5,692 nt of DNA, taken from NCBI GenBank assembly GCA_028689175.1, contig JAQTWS010000040.1:1-5692 (forward strand). The letters run 5' to 3'. The stretch is from Minisyncoccota bacterium. Its GTDB lineage: Bacteria > Patescibacteriota > Minisyncoccia > Minisyncoccales > Minisyncoccaceae. The notes beneath the pieces were generated by a model. It was not told the origin of the DNA, did not search any database, and saw only the letters and a program-made list of their open reading frames with translations. Both the position numbers and the translations under genes were made by a program. Positions 1-5,616 of this stretch are shown here, piece after piece. Within the stretch, counting starts at the first letter, position 1. Each line of letters opens with the position of its first letter.

Positions 1-2
1 AT

Positions 3-95
3 AAAGATATTAAAAAAGTAGAACGATTGCTTAACAATCGTCCTAGAAAAAGATTAAATTACTTAACGCCCAAAGAGGTATTCAATTCTTTTTAG
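3..95 (+). CDS. IS30-family transposase, C-terminal fragment
   Basis: Thirty codons are open from the window edge to a TAG stop; the start is off the left side. The peptide contains ERLLNNRPRKRLNYLTPKEV near its end. This is the typical tail of IS30-family DDE transposases, where 'NNRPRK.L.Y.TP.E.F' follows the catalytic glutamate. The three catalytic acidic residues are not in view. The enzyme would cut and join the ends of its own element. Nothing visible is damaged, but activity cannot be judged from the last 30 residues. The family call rests on this motif and on the terminal-repeat-like sequence just downstream. Confidence 0.75.
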   Translation, partial: KDIKKVERLLNNRPRKRLNYLTPKEVFNSF

Positions 96-100
96 TTTTT

Positions 101-125
101 TCGCACTTTGGATTAGAATTTAAGG
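101..125 (+). repeat. Probable right terminal inverted repeat of the IS30-type element
   Basis: Five bases after the transposase stop the sequence reads TCGCACTTTGGATTAGAATT and continues TAAGG. The short spacing to the stop codon and the TCGCACTT core are as expected for an IS30-family right end. The matching left repeat is outside the window, so the exact border is not proven. Confidence 0.45.
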
Positions 126-493
126 TATACGCCCATAATATATTAGACTTTTGCTTGTCTTTAATGTTCTTGCAAACGTACTCCATAGGAGATACTTGCT
201 TTAAGGAATGTGTCTTTGTTTTTATGATAAAGCTTTCAATGAGTTTGTTTGTGTTTCTTTTTCTTGTATTGATTAGCTTTGATTTATTATTTAAGGTTTC
301 AATATTGCCATCATTTTGACTCAACGCATCTTATTATTGTATTCATATCGCATTTTTCTAAAAAGATTAATACTTTCATTTTTGTTCTACTTCTTTTGTA
401 ATCATAATATGCTTTAAAGCAGAATTATATACTGATGTAAAGCTTTTTACCTTGTAATTTATTCTTGTGATTTTCATAAACATATTTTACTTA
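124..493 (-). pseudogene. Decayed DDE transposase (IS481/IS3-like integrase core), truncated by the IS30-type element
   Basis: This is not an intact gene, but its broken frames carry integrase-core flavour in the correct order. In one frame (490 to 311, interrupted by TAA at 425-427 and closed by TGA at 311-313) I read 'NKLQGKKLYISI', then 'FCFKAYYDYKRS' and 'VLIFLEKC'. These resemble the part of rve-type transposases with the second catalytic Asp and the helix after it. A shifted frame (330 to 124) then gives 'SQNDGNIETLNN', like the 'P.DNG.IERFN' segment with the catalytic Glu. It continues with 'KLIESFIIKTKTHSLKQVSP', like 'L..WL.~YN..RPH.SL...SP', and finally 'SNILWAYT', a usual ending for such proteins. 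After that Thr codon the sequence becomes the IS30-type terminal repeat. The assignment is by eye from degenerate sequence; family level is uncertain. Confidence 0.45.
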
Positions 494-561
494 TGAAGGT
501 CTAATATACAAATGTATTAAAAACATCTGATGAGCTTATCCGTAGCCTAATTCTAATTTTT
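494..561. other. Short stretch without recognisable features
   Basis: Together with the decayed transposase at 124-493 this makes up the gene-free stretch beyond the dinB stop codon. I see no open frame, RNA gene, tandem repeat or GC-rich terminator hairpin here. In particular there is no convincing intrinsic terminator for dinB. Confidence 0.5.
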
Positions 562-1650
562 TTAATGTACAAGTTTTTCCAATCTTACACCAATAAGCCT
601 AATAAGTTTTTTCTTAGGATTACGCCTTTTATCTAAAAATGGAAAGACTAATTTTAATATCTCTAAATTAAATCTTTTTTTATCATTACGGGTAATTCCT
701 TCTTTTAAACTTCTTGAACTAGTTTTTGTTTCAAAATCTGCAAAACGAATAGTAATTGTTATAGTATTAAATTTAGAAAACTCACTTTTAGTAAATCTTT
801 TAAAAACATTATCGGAAAGTTCTCTAAATACATTAAAAATAAAGTTAAAGTCTAAAGTATTTTTATAAAAAGTTGTTTGTTCTCCAATAGATTTTATTTC
901 ACGATATTCAGTAACTGGATCATTATCAACCCCTCTTGCACTGTAATATATACCTACTCCATGTTTACCTAGCATTTCTTCCAATTCCTTTTTAGAAAGC
1001 TTATTCAAATCTTCAATAGTTTGAATACCAATTTTATTAAAAATTTTAGTAGTCTTAGGCCCTATTCCAGGAATTTTTTGTATTTTTAGTGGATTTAAAA
1101 ATTTAAATGCATCCTTCTTTTTAATTAAAAGTAAATTATCTGGCTTATTTATCCCCGCTGCAATCTTAGATATAAGTTTATTGGATCCTACTCCAACAGA
1201 ACAAGTTATTTTTTCTTCTTTTTTTATTTCCTCTTTTATTTTTTTGCAAATTTCTTCTGCCCTTTTATACGTTTTTAAAAAACTTAAATCAAAATAAAAC
1301 TCATCAATACTTGCTTGTTCTATAATGGTTACATATTTTTTTATAATTTTTAAAATATTATTTGAAACTCTTTCATATAGTTTAAAATCTACGGGAAGGA
1401 ATATAGCTTCTGGTTTTCCTCGTTCTTTAGCTTTTTGAGACAAATGCCACGCAATTGAAATCGGCTGTGCTGAATGAATGCCATACTCTCTCGCCTTATA
1501 ATTTGCAGTTGACACAACTCCTCTTCCCCTACCTTCATATACTTCAGAACCAACTACGATAGGTTTACCTAAAAAACCAGGAGTAGAAACTTCCTCAATA
1601 GATGCAAAAAAGGCATCCATATCTAAGTGTGCAATTATTCTTTGATCCAT
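562..1650 (-). CDS. dinB: DNA polymerase IV (Y-family translesion polymerase)
   Basis: Error-prone polymerase that copies past damaged template bases in the cytoplasm. The 362-residue protein shows the Y-family layout. The palm begins with AHLDMDAFFASIEE (metal-binding Asp10, steric-gate Phe15). The finger motif VVSTANYKAREYGIHSAQP spans about 45-63, and the second catalytic motif ASIDEFYFD gives Asp116 and Glu117. CSVGVGSNKLISKIAA (150-165) and the helix-hairpin-helix IPGIGPKT (193-200) form palm and thumb. A little-finger domain runs from about residue 250, beginning with SIGEQTTF. The protein stops right after the last little-finger strand (IGVRLEKLVH). It has no QLxLF-like beta-clamp-binding tail, which many family members carry. 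The ATG start sits 7 nt after AGGA and just before the conserved first strand. It stands apart from the division operon, so it probably has its own promoter; I see no clear SOS box. Confidence 0.95.
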   Translation of the reverse strand: MDQRIIAHLDMDAFFASIEEVSTPGFLGKPIVVGSEVYEGRGRGVVSTANYKAREYGIHSAQPISIAWHLSQKAKERGKPEAIFLPVDFKLYERVSNNILKIIKKYVTIIEQASIDEFYFDLSFLKTYKRAEEICKKIKEEIKKEEKITCSVGVGSNKLISKIAAGINKPDNLLLIKKKDAFKFLNPLKIQKIPGIGPKTTKIFNKIGIQTIEDLNKLSKKELEEMLGKHGVGIYYSARGVDNDPVTEYREIKSIGEQTTFYKNTLDFNFIFNVFRELSDNVFKRFTKSEFSKFNTITITIRFADFETKTSSRSLKEGITRNDKKRFNLEILKLVFPFLDKRRNPKKKLIRLIGVRLEKLVH

Positions 1651-1656
1651 AATTAA

Positions 1657-1662
1657 ATCCTA
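1657..1662 (-). promoter_or_regulatory. Ribosome binding site of dinB
   Basis: The minus strand reads TAGGAT, with AGGA ending 7 nt before the dinB ATG. It is the clearest Shine-Dalgarno site in the window; the division-operon genes lack one this good. It supports the chosen start. Confidence 0.6.
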
Positions 1663-1707
1663 TCACATAATTGCAGAATACAAAAAACCAAATAAATAAT
1701 TATTGGA

Positions 1708-2061
1708 TTAAATGATCTGGATTCTTTTAGCAACCTTTATTTCAGGATCAATGACCCGGTTAATCAAATCTCTGCCCCCCAAAGATTAATAGTGCCCTTT
1801 ACAAAAACTTTCCATTACACTCTCAGAACATCCTGCAAACAGTAGCTATTTTAAAAGGAATTTTAATTGAAAAAAACCTAAAATTGAATTATGATATAAG
1901 ATCCGTTCGATGTTCTTATTAGATTCTTCCGGATTGAAATTCTTGTTTTGAATTTTTTTATTAAAAAATACAATATTAATTACTAATAACGATGCACAAA
2001 ATGAAATAAGAATAATATTTTTTATATTTTTTAATATTTTATTACGTTTAATATGTTTATA
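1708..2061 (-). pseudogene. Broken reading frame: membrane-anchored protein, possibly lysozyme-like
   Basis: This is the main content of the gene-free stretch between tRNA-Glu and dinB. One frame runs 118 codons with only two internal stops, TAG at 1846-1848 and TAA at 1786-1788. The first part has a basic N-terminus (KHIKRNKILK), one hydrophobic segment (NIILISFCASLLVINIVFF) and a polar stretch, as in a secreted or membrane-anchored protein. The last part reads 'CSESVMESFCKGHY', stop, 'SLGGRDLINRVIDPEIKVAK'. This faintly recalls lysozyme-like muramidases (E-S near the start, then S..G..D..(LFQ)IN, then DPE.N...A..I). About four residues would be missing between RD and IN. A 7-T run at 1870-1876 region lies near the first stop. 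There is no ATG, GTG or TTG at the 5' end after the in-frame TAA at 2062-2064. I infer a decayed gene; the muramidase identity is a guess. Confidence 0.35.
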
Positions 2062-2076
2062 TTATAACATATTAAA
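2047..2076. repeat. 11-bp perfect inverted repeat with 8-nt spacer around a TATAAT
   Basis: The arms TTTAATATGTT and AACATATTAAA are exact reverse complements, separated by TATATTAT. On the minus strand TATAAT lies at the inner edge of one arm, directly upstream of the broken frame. This makes it a candidate operator over a -10 element. I see no good -35 hexamer 16-18 bp upstream. The arms contain one G-C pair each, so it would be a poor terminator stem. In such AT-rich DNA some palindromes arise by chance. Confidence 0.45.
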
Positions 2077-2110
2077 AAGGAACTATTGTTATGCCTTTTA
2101 ATTATTTAAG

Positions 2111-2183
2111 CGACCTCAACCGGATTTGAACCGGTGTTGCCAGGATGAGAACCTGGAGTCCTAAACCACTAGACGATGAGGCC
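2111..2183 (-). tRNA. tRNA-Glu (anticodon CUC)
   Basis: The minus strand folds into a complete 73-nt cloverleaf. The acceptor stem is GGCCTCA with TGAGGTC (one G-U pair). The D-arm is closed by GTC/GAC with a GTGGTTTAG-type loop. The anticodon stem CCAGG/CCTGG holds loop TTCTCAT (anticodon CTC at 2147-2149). The variable loop has four bases and the T-arm is ACCGG-TTCAAAT-CCGGT. The discriminator is G. CCA is not encoded (CTT follows), so tRNA nucleotidyltransferase must add it. The anticodon reads GAG; an AT-rich genome should have a separate UUC isoacceptor for GAA. It begins 27 nt after the PBP stop on the same strand, with no visible terminator between, so it may be cut from the division-operon transcript. 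Confidence 0.95.
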
Positions 2184-2210
2184 TTTTATAAGATAGTTAA
2201 TAACATACTT

Positions 2211-3932
2211 TTATGGATTTGTCACATCTTCTTCTATGCTATAATCAAATGGTACTTTATAATAATCTAAAATATATTTTGAAATTTCTTTAAATGTAGG
2301 CGCAGCCGAATATTCAGAAGTCGATGTTTTGGGACTATCTAATTTAACAAGAATAACAAATTTAGGATTATATGCAGGAGCATATCCAATAAATGATTGC
2401 CAAGTTTCATTTGAATATCCTGCCTTATTTTGTCCTAAAGAGCTATAAGGTATTTGTGAAGTTCCTGATTTTCCAGCAACGTAATACCCCTCTATTTTAG
2501 CTCTTTTGTTATATGCTCCATCGACAACCCCCACGAGCATTTTTGTCAATTCAGTTGAGGTTTTAAGTGAAATAACATTTTCTTTTTCAATCTCCTTCTC
2601 AAAAACTTTCTCACTATCTTCATTTTTAATTTTTTTAACAATTTTAAGTTTAGGAATATCTCCTCCATTTGCGATAGCTGAATATGCTTTTATCATGTGC
2701 ATAGGTGTTAGCATAACCCCCTGTCCAAAAGAAGCATTACCAAGAGAAATATCAATATTGTATTTTAAAGCATCCTTTAAGTTTTTATTAACCGAATATG
2801 TGTTAGGAAAATCTATATCAGTACTTTTAAAAAAGCCAAACTCTTCAACATACTTTAAAAAATCTTCATGCCCTAGCTCCTCTTCTACAAAAATCATACC
2901 TGTATTCATAGAATTTTCTAATACCTGAGCCATTGTAGATAACCCATAAGCTCTTCCTTTATAATTACAAACCTTGTAATCTTTATACTGTTTGCACCCG
3001 TATTTATCATCAAATGTTGTTTCAGGCGTAACCTTGCCTTCACTTAAAGCAGCAGCCATGGTTATTGGCTTAAAAATAGAGCCTGGTTCAAATAAAAACT
3101 GAGTTGCATTATTTTGAAAAATTGAATAATCCTTAAATTCATTGTAATTATTTAAATCAAATCTGGGAGATTGAGCTAATGCCAATATTTCTCCAGAATA
3201 TGGATCAGCAACAATAACTGTTCCAGATTTTGCTTCATATGTTTTAACGGCCTCATCTAATATTTTTTCTGCCTTAAATTGAATATTATAATCAATGGTT
3301 AAACATATATCGGCCCCATTACTTGTTTTATCTTCCGAATTAAACAAAAATCCCCATGGGTTTGTAGTTTTTTTAATAATCTTATTTTTTCCTGAAAGAA
3401 CATCATTAAAATATCCTTCTAATCCATATTGCCCTACATCTTCGCTATTAATAAACCCAGAAACTTGAGCAGCAAAATCTTTACCTGGATAAGCTCTTTT
3501 AGATTCTTTACCAATATATATTCCCTTATAATCTAAATTCACAATTCCATCATATTCCTCCTCGCTTAAGTTTTTTTTAATAATTTGATAAAAGCTTCCT
3601 ACTACTCTAGTCTTAGGTAAAATTTCCTCCCTATCAATTTTTACTATATCTTCTAATTTTTCTGCTATTTCTTCTTCAAATTCATCCTCTATTTCTTCTG
3701 GAGATAAAAAAAGATAAGGACTTTCTTTGGTTAATGCAAGCGCATTAACTTCATCTCTAAAATATATATCACCTCTTTTACCCTCAATTTCAAGAACAAC
3801 ATTTTGTTGCCCTTTCGCCATTGCCTTATACCTATCACCTTTTTCGATTTGTAAATAATAAAGACGAGCTAAAAGTAGCCCGCACAATAAAATTAAAACA
3901 AATAAAATAGAATTAATTCTTAAATTGCTCAT
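2211..3932 (-). CDS. ftsI: Class B penicillin-binding protein (FtsI/PBP2-type peptidoglycan transpeptidase)
   Basis: Cross-links peptidoglycan stem peptides outside the membrane during septum or wall synthesis. The 573-residue protein has a short cytoplasmic tail and one membrane anchor (about residues 7-27). The pedestal/dimerisation domain includes GKRGDIYFRD (51-60) and GKESKRAYPG (141-150). The transpeptidase domain runs from about 205 and carries all three active-site motifs: SIFK at 285-288 (nucleophile Ser285), SMN at 341-343 and KSGT at 488-491. Size is normal for the family. The two Cys outside the membrane (313 and 322) could form a disulfide, which is speculative. The ATG is 6 nt after the stop of the FtsL-like gene, without a good Shine-Dalgarno site, so translation is probably coupled. 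Position in the mraZ-rsmH-ftsL cluster favours the divisome FtsI role over the elongation PBP2 role. Confidence 0.93.
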   Translation of the reverse strand: MSNLRINSILFVLILLCGLLLARLYYLQIEKGDRYKAMAKGQQNVVLEIEGKRGDIYFRDEVNALALTKESPYLFLSPEEIEDEFEEEIAEKLEDIVKIDREEILPKTRVVGSFYQIIKKNLSEEEYDGIVNLDYKGIYIGKESKRAYPGKDFAAQVSGFINSEDVGQYGLEGYFNDVLSGKNKIIKKTTNPWGFLFNSEDKTSNGADICLTIDYNIQFKAEKILDEAVKTYEAKSGTVIVADPYSGEILALAQSPRFDLNNYNEFKDYSIFQNNATQFLFEPGSIFKPITMAAALSEGKVTPETTFDDKYGCKQYKDYKVCNYKGRAYGLSTMAQVLENSMNTGMIFVEEELGHEDFLKYVEEFGFFKSTDIDFPNTYSVNKNLKDALKYNIDISLGNASFGQGVMLTPMHMIKAYSAIANGGDIPKLKIVKKIKNEDSEKVFEKEIEKENVISLKTSTELTKMLVGVVDGAYNKRAKIEGYYVAGKSGTSQIPYSSLGQNKAGYSNETWQSFIGYAPAYNPKFVILVKLDSPKTSTSEYSAAPTFKEISKYILDYYKVPFDYSIEEDVTNP

Positions 3933-3938
3933 AATCTA

Positions 3939-4229
3939 CTATCTTGAAGCAATATCTCCATTTGATGACACTATAATATATTCAAATTTTCCAATCTGCT
4001 CAAATCCTTTTTCAGCAATTTTATCTTCAAAATTATTTAACGAAGTACTTTGTGATAATGACACTTTTAAACCAGCAATTTCTTTTTTAATAGACTTATT
4101 TTCTGATTGAACAGCTCCTATAGAATAACTCTTTTCGGAAACATCAACCAATTCATAAATTGTTAATCCTAGAAGTAATGAAAAAGATATTACCGCTAAT
4201 CCATAAAATAATTTTGTATGTCTTGCCAT
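3939..4229 (-). CDS. ftsL: FtsL-like small divisome membrane protein
   Basis: The 96-residue protein has a short basic N-terminus (MARHTK), one membrane segment (about residues 7-26) and an extracytoplasmic helix with heptad-like spacing (roughly 35-62, 'QSENKSIKKEIAGLKVSLSQ'). This is the topology of FtsL/DivIC proteins. These bitopic coiled-coil proteins join FtsB and FtsQ and activate FtsW-FtsI septal synthesis. Sequence conservation in this family is very low, so the call rests on topology, length and position: between rsmH and the class B PBP, exactly where ftsL sits in dcw clusters. The ATG is one base after the rsmH stop (TAA-A-ATG), which points to coupled translation. No strong Shine-Dalgarno site is visible. 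Confidence 0.7.
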   Translation of the reverse strand: MARHTKLFYGLAVISFSLLLGLTIYELVDVSEKSYSIGAVQSENKSIKKEIAGLKVSLSQSTSLNNFEDKIAEKGFEQIGKFEYIIVSSNGDIASR

Positions 4230-4230
4230 T

Positions 4231-5067
4231 TTATTTTTTAATTAAGATTCTTAATTTTGCAGATCTTGACCTTGGATTCTGCTTTATTTCCTCCATTTCT
4301 GGAACAATTGGTTTTTTATTCAAAGGCTCTATCTTATCTTTGTTTTCCTTAATAAATTGCTTTACTATTCTGTCTTCTCCTGAGTGGAAGGAGATTACTA
4401 ACAATCTCCCACCACTTTTCAAAACTTTAAGAGCCTGTGAAAGAGTCTTCCTTAAATTTTCGAGCTCTTTATTTGCTTCTATTCTTAAGGCTTGAAATAT
4501 TCTTGGAAGAGCGTGGTAATTTTGAGCCAGTACGTTTATTAACTCGAAAGTTGTTTTAATTGGTTTCTCTTTTCTCGCTTTTAAAATTGCTTCTGCTATT
4601 TTTCTAGCTTTTTTTTCTTCTCCATAATCTTTAAAAATCCTCTCCAGTTCATCTTTTGTATATGTATTCACAATTTCTTCAGCAGACATTCCCTCTTTTT
4701 TAAAAAGCATATTAAGCGGCTCATCTTTTTTAAATGTAAACCCTCTTTTACTTTCATCTATATGCCATGAAGACATTCCAACATCAAATAAAATTCCATT
4801 AACATTTTTAAAATCAATCTCTTCTACAATTTCTTCTAAATTCACATATGAATCATTAATTAAGACTACCCTTTTATTATCCTTAAATTTTTCTTTGGCT
4901 TTTTTAAAAATATCTTCATCTATTTCAATCCCAAGTATTTTTCCTTTAGTTTTTTCTAAAATAAGCTGCGAATGTCCACCCATGTGAAATGTTGCATCGA
5001 TAAAATTCTCATCTTCTTTTGGATTAAGTCCTTCAATAACTTCTTTTTTTAAAACTGGTATGTGCAT
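4231..5067 (-). CDS. rsmH: 16S rRNA (cytosine-1402-N4)-methyltransferase
   Basis: SAM-dependent enzyme (formerly MraW) that methylates N4 of C1402 in the ribosomal P site. From the chosen ATG the protein has 278 residues. It shows HIPVL at 2-6, a SAM-binding loop ATFHMGGHS (25-33) and GIEID (46-50). LFDVGMSS lies at 93-100, RGFTF at 108-112, RIFQALRIEAN at 189-199, GGRLLVISFHSGEDRIVK near 219-236, and the end motif NPRSRSAKLR. A longer frame opens with TTG four codons upstream and would overlap mraZ by 11 nt. I prefer the ATG because family members start just before H.PVL, and because it follows the mraZ stop by one base (TAG-T-ATG), the same junction as at the next gene. Two usually conserved spots differ: PLDMRM is PLNMLF here (117-122), and SFHSLEDR is SFHSGEDR. 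Confidence 0.94.
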   Translation of the reverse strand: MHIPVLKKEVIEGLNPKEDENFIDATFHMGGHSQLILEKTKGKILGIEIDEDIFKKAKEKFKDNKRVVLINDSYVNLEEIVEEIDFKNVNGILFDVGMSSWHIDESKRGFTFKKDEPLNMLFKKEGMSAEEIVNTYTKDELERIFKDYGEEKKARKIAEAILKARKEKPIKTTFELINVLAQNYHALPRIFQALRIEANKELENLRKTLSQALKVLKSGGRLLVISFHSGEDRIVKQFIKENKDKIEPLNKKPIVPEMEEIKQNPRSRSAKLRILIKK

Positions 5068-5068
5068 A

Positions 5069-5500
5069 CTATATTTCAAATTCTTTTAATCCCTCTGCAA
5101 TATCTCCAATATGATCAGAATTTTCTTTATTATATTTATTCCATTTATCCTCATCCCAAATTTCAATTCTATTATACAATCCTGCCACAACTACTTTTTT
5201 ATCTAATCCTGCATAATCTTTTAAATAATCTGGAACTAACACTCTTCCATTAGAATCAATTAAAACATCCATAGCTCCAGCAAGCATTACTCTTGCAAAA
5301 CTTCTTGCATTAGATTGTGAAAAAGGAAGTTTGGCTAATTTTTCAGCTAATTCTTTCCATGCTTTTTCAGAATACATAAACAAACAACCGTCCATTCCTT
5401 TTGTTATAATGGCTTTTTTGCCCAAAACTATTCTAAATTTAGAAGGCATTGTCAATCTTTTCTTTTCGTCCAAATTGTACTTATATTCTCCGATTAACAT
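5069..5500 (-). CDS. mraZ: Transcriptional regulator MraZ
   Basis: DNA-binding protein that forms a ring of subunits and controls its own division/cell-wall operon. From the ATG the protein is 143 residues, the usual family length. It has two SpoVT-AbrB-type halves. The first starts MLIGEYKYNLDEKKRLTMPS, with DEKKR in place of the usual D.KGR. The second has VLIDSNGRVLVP (about 79-90) followed by GLYNRIEIWDEDKW (107-120). A GTG six codons upstream (5516-5518) also opens the frame. The ATG is preferred because MLIGEY is the standard N-terminus and because the extra codons run through operator-like TGGNN repeats. It is the first gene of the operon, with its promoter 38 bp upstream, and it ends one base before rsmH. 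Confidence 0.93.
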   Translation of the reverse strand: MLIGEYKYNLDEKKRLTMPSKFRIVLGKKAIITKGMDGCLFMYSEKAWKELAEKLAKLPFSQSNARSFARVMLAGAMDVLIDSNGRVLVPDYLKDYAGLDKKVVVAGLYNRIEIWDEDKWNKYNKENSDHIGDIAEGLKEFEI

Positions 5501-5502
5501 TT

Positions 5503-5548
5503 TACCACTTTTACCCACTTATTTACACTACAATGCCATTTTACCCCA
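5503..5548 (-). promoter_or_regulatory. MraZ-box array (candidate autoregulatory operator)
   Basis: On the minus strand TGGGG (5544-5548) and TGGCA (5534-5538) are separated by 5 nt, as are TGGGT (5513-5517) and TGGTA (5503-5507). Between the pairs, at the expected spacing, lies a weak TGTAA (5523-5527). Starts therefore fall every 10-11 bp, one helical turn. Known MraZ operators are direct TGGG-type repeats about 10 bp apart just upstream of mraZ. The first pair touches the -10 box and the last repeat ends 2 nt before the ATG, so bound MraZ could block transcription. Autoregulation is inferred. Confidence 0.75.
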
Positions 5549-5566
5549 CTTATATATTCTTGTCAA
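5538..5566 (-). promoter_or_regulatory. Promoter of the mraZ operon
   Basis: TTGACA (5561-5566) is separated by exactly 17 bp from TAAAAT (5538-5543) on the minus strand, a near-perfect housekeeping sigma promoter. Transcription should begin about 5530-5532, giving a leader of about 30 nt before the mraZ ATG. The -10 box lies between the first two MraZ-type repeats. Confidence 0.8.
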
Positions 5567-5570
5567 CCAC

Positions 5571-5598
5571 AAAAAAACCCCTGCAATGCAAGGGTTTT
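5571..5598 (-). terminator. Intrinsic terminator after the SHOCT-like gene
   Basis: On the minus strand AAAACCC pairs with GGGTTTT around an 11-nt loop, and the 3' arm runs into seven Ts. It lies 18 bases past the stop of the upstream gene and just before the mraZ promoter, insulating the division operon from it. The hairpin is symmetric, but the plus strand has only four Ts before the run breaks, so it probably acts mainly on the minus strand. Confidence 0.8.
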
Positions 5599-5616
5599 AT
5601 TATATTTTAAACTTTA

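Larger units (their letters stand above)
1..125 (+). mobile_element. Right end of an IS30-type insertion sequence (partial)
   Basis: The left edge of the window cuts through an insertion sequence. What remains is the end of a transposase gene followed, after 5 bases, by a sequence beginning TCGCACTT that resembles the terminal repeats of IS30-family elements from memory. The left end and most of the transposase lie outside the window, so completeness and target-site duplication cannot be judged. The outer boundary near base 125 is an estimate. It is placed there because the reading frame of a second, older transposase on the minus strand becomes recognisable from about base 124. Confidence 0.6.

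Noticed and set aside
82..324. 80-residue minus-strand open frame as an independent gene
   Set aside because: Its sequence fits the C-terminal part of a decayed transposase, its start is only a TTG, and its last codons run through the IS30-type terminal repeat and over the IS30 transposase gene.
546..560. AATTCTAAT shared, in inverted form, with the IS30-type terminal repeat
   Set aside because: Only 9 AT-rich bases match, and the orientation does not fit the other end of the same element; probably chance.
2074..2099. Possible terminator after tRNA-Glu (AAAAGG...CCTTTTT on the minus strand)
   Set aside because: The stem has six pairs, only two of them G-C, a 13-nt loop and just five Ts, and it overlaps the stronger 11-bp palindrome. 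It is too weak to annotate.
2091..2126. Short plus-strand frame beginning ATGCCTTTT after an AAGGA sequence
   Set aside because: It encodes only 12 residues and runs into the antisense of tRNA-Glu.
2506..2928. 140-codon plus-strand open frame
   Set aside because: It lies wholly inside the transpeptidase gene on the opposite strand, where all three active-site motifs are conserved. Its Ser/Phe/Leu-rich content is what the antisense of Lys/Glu-rich coding DNA gives.
3925..4495. Plus-strand open frames opposite ftsL and rsmH
   Set aside because: They are antisense to well-supported genes, have no ribosome binding site and show only hydrophobic low-complexity sequence.
5062..5253. 63-codon plus-strand open frame opposite mraZ
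   Set aside because: It is antisense to a clear MraZ coding region, with no recognisable protein features.
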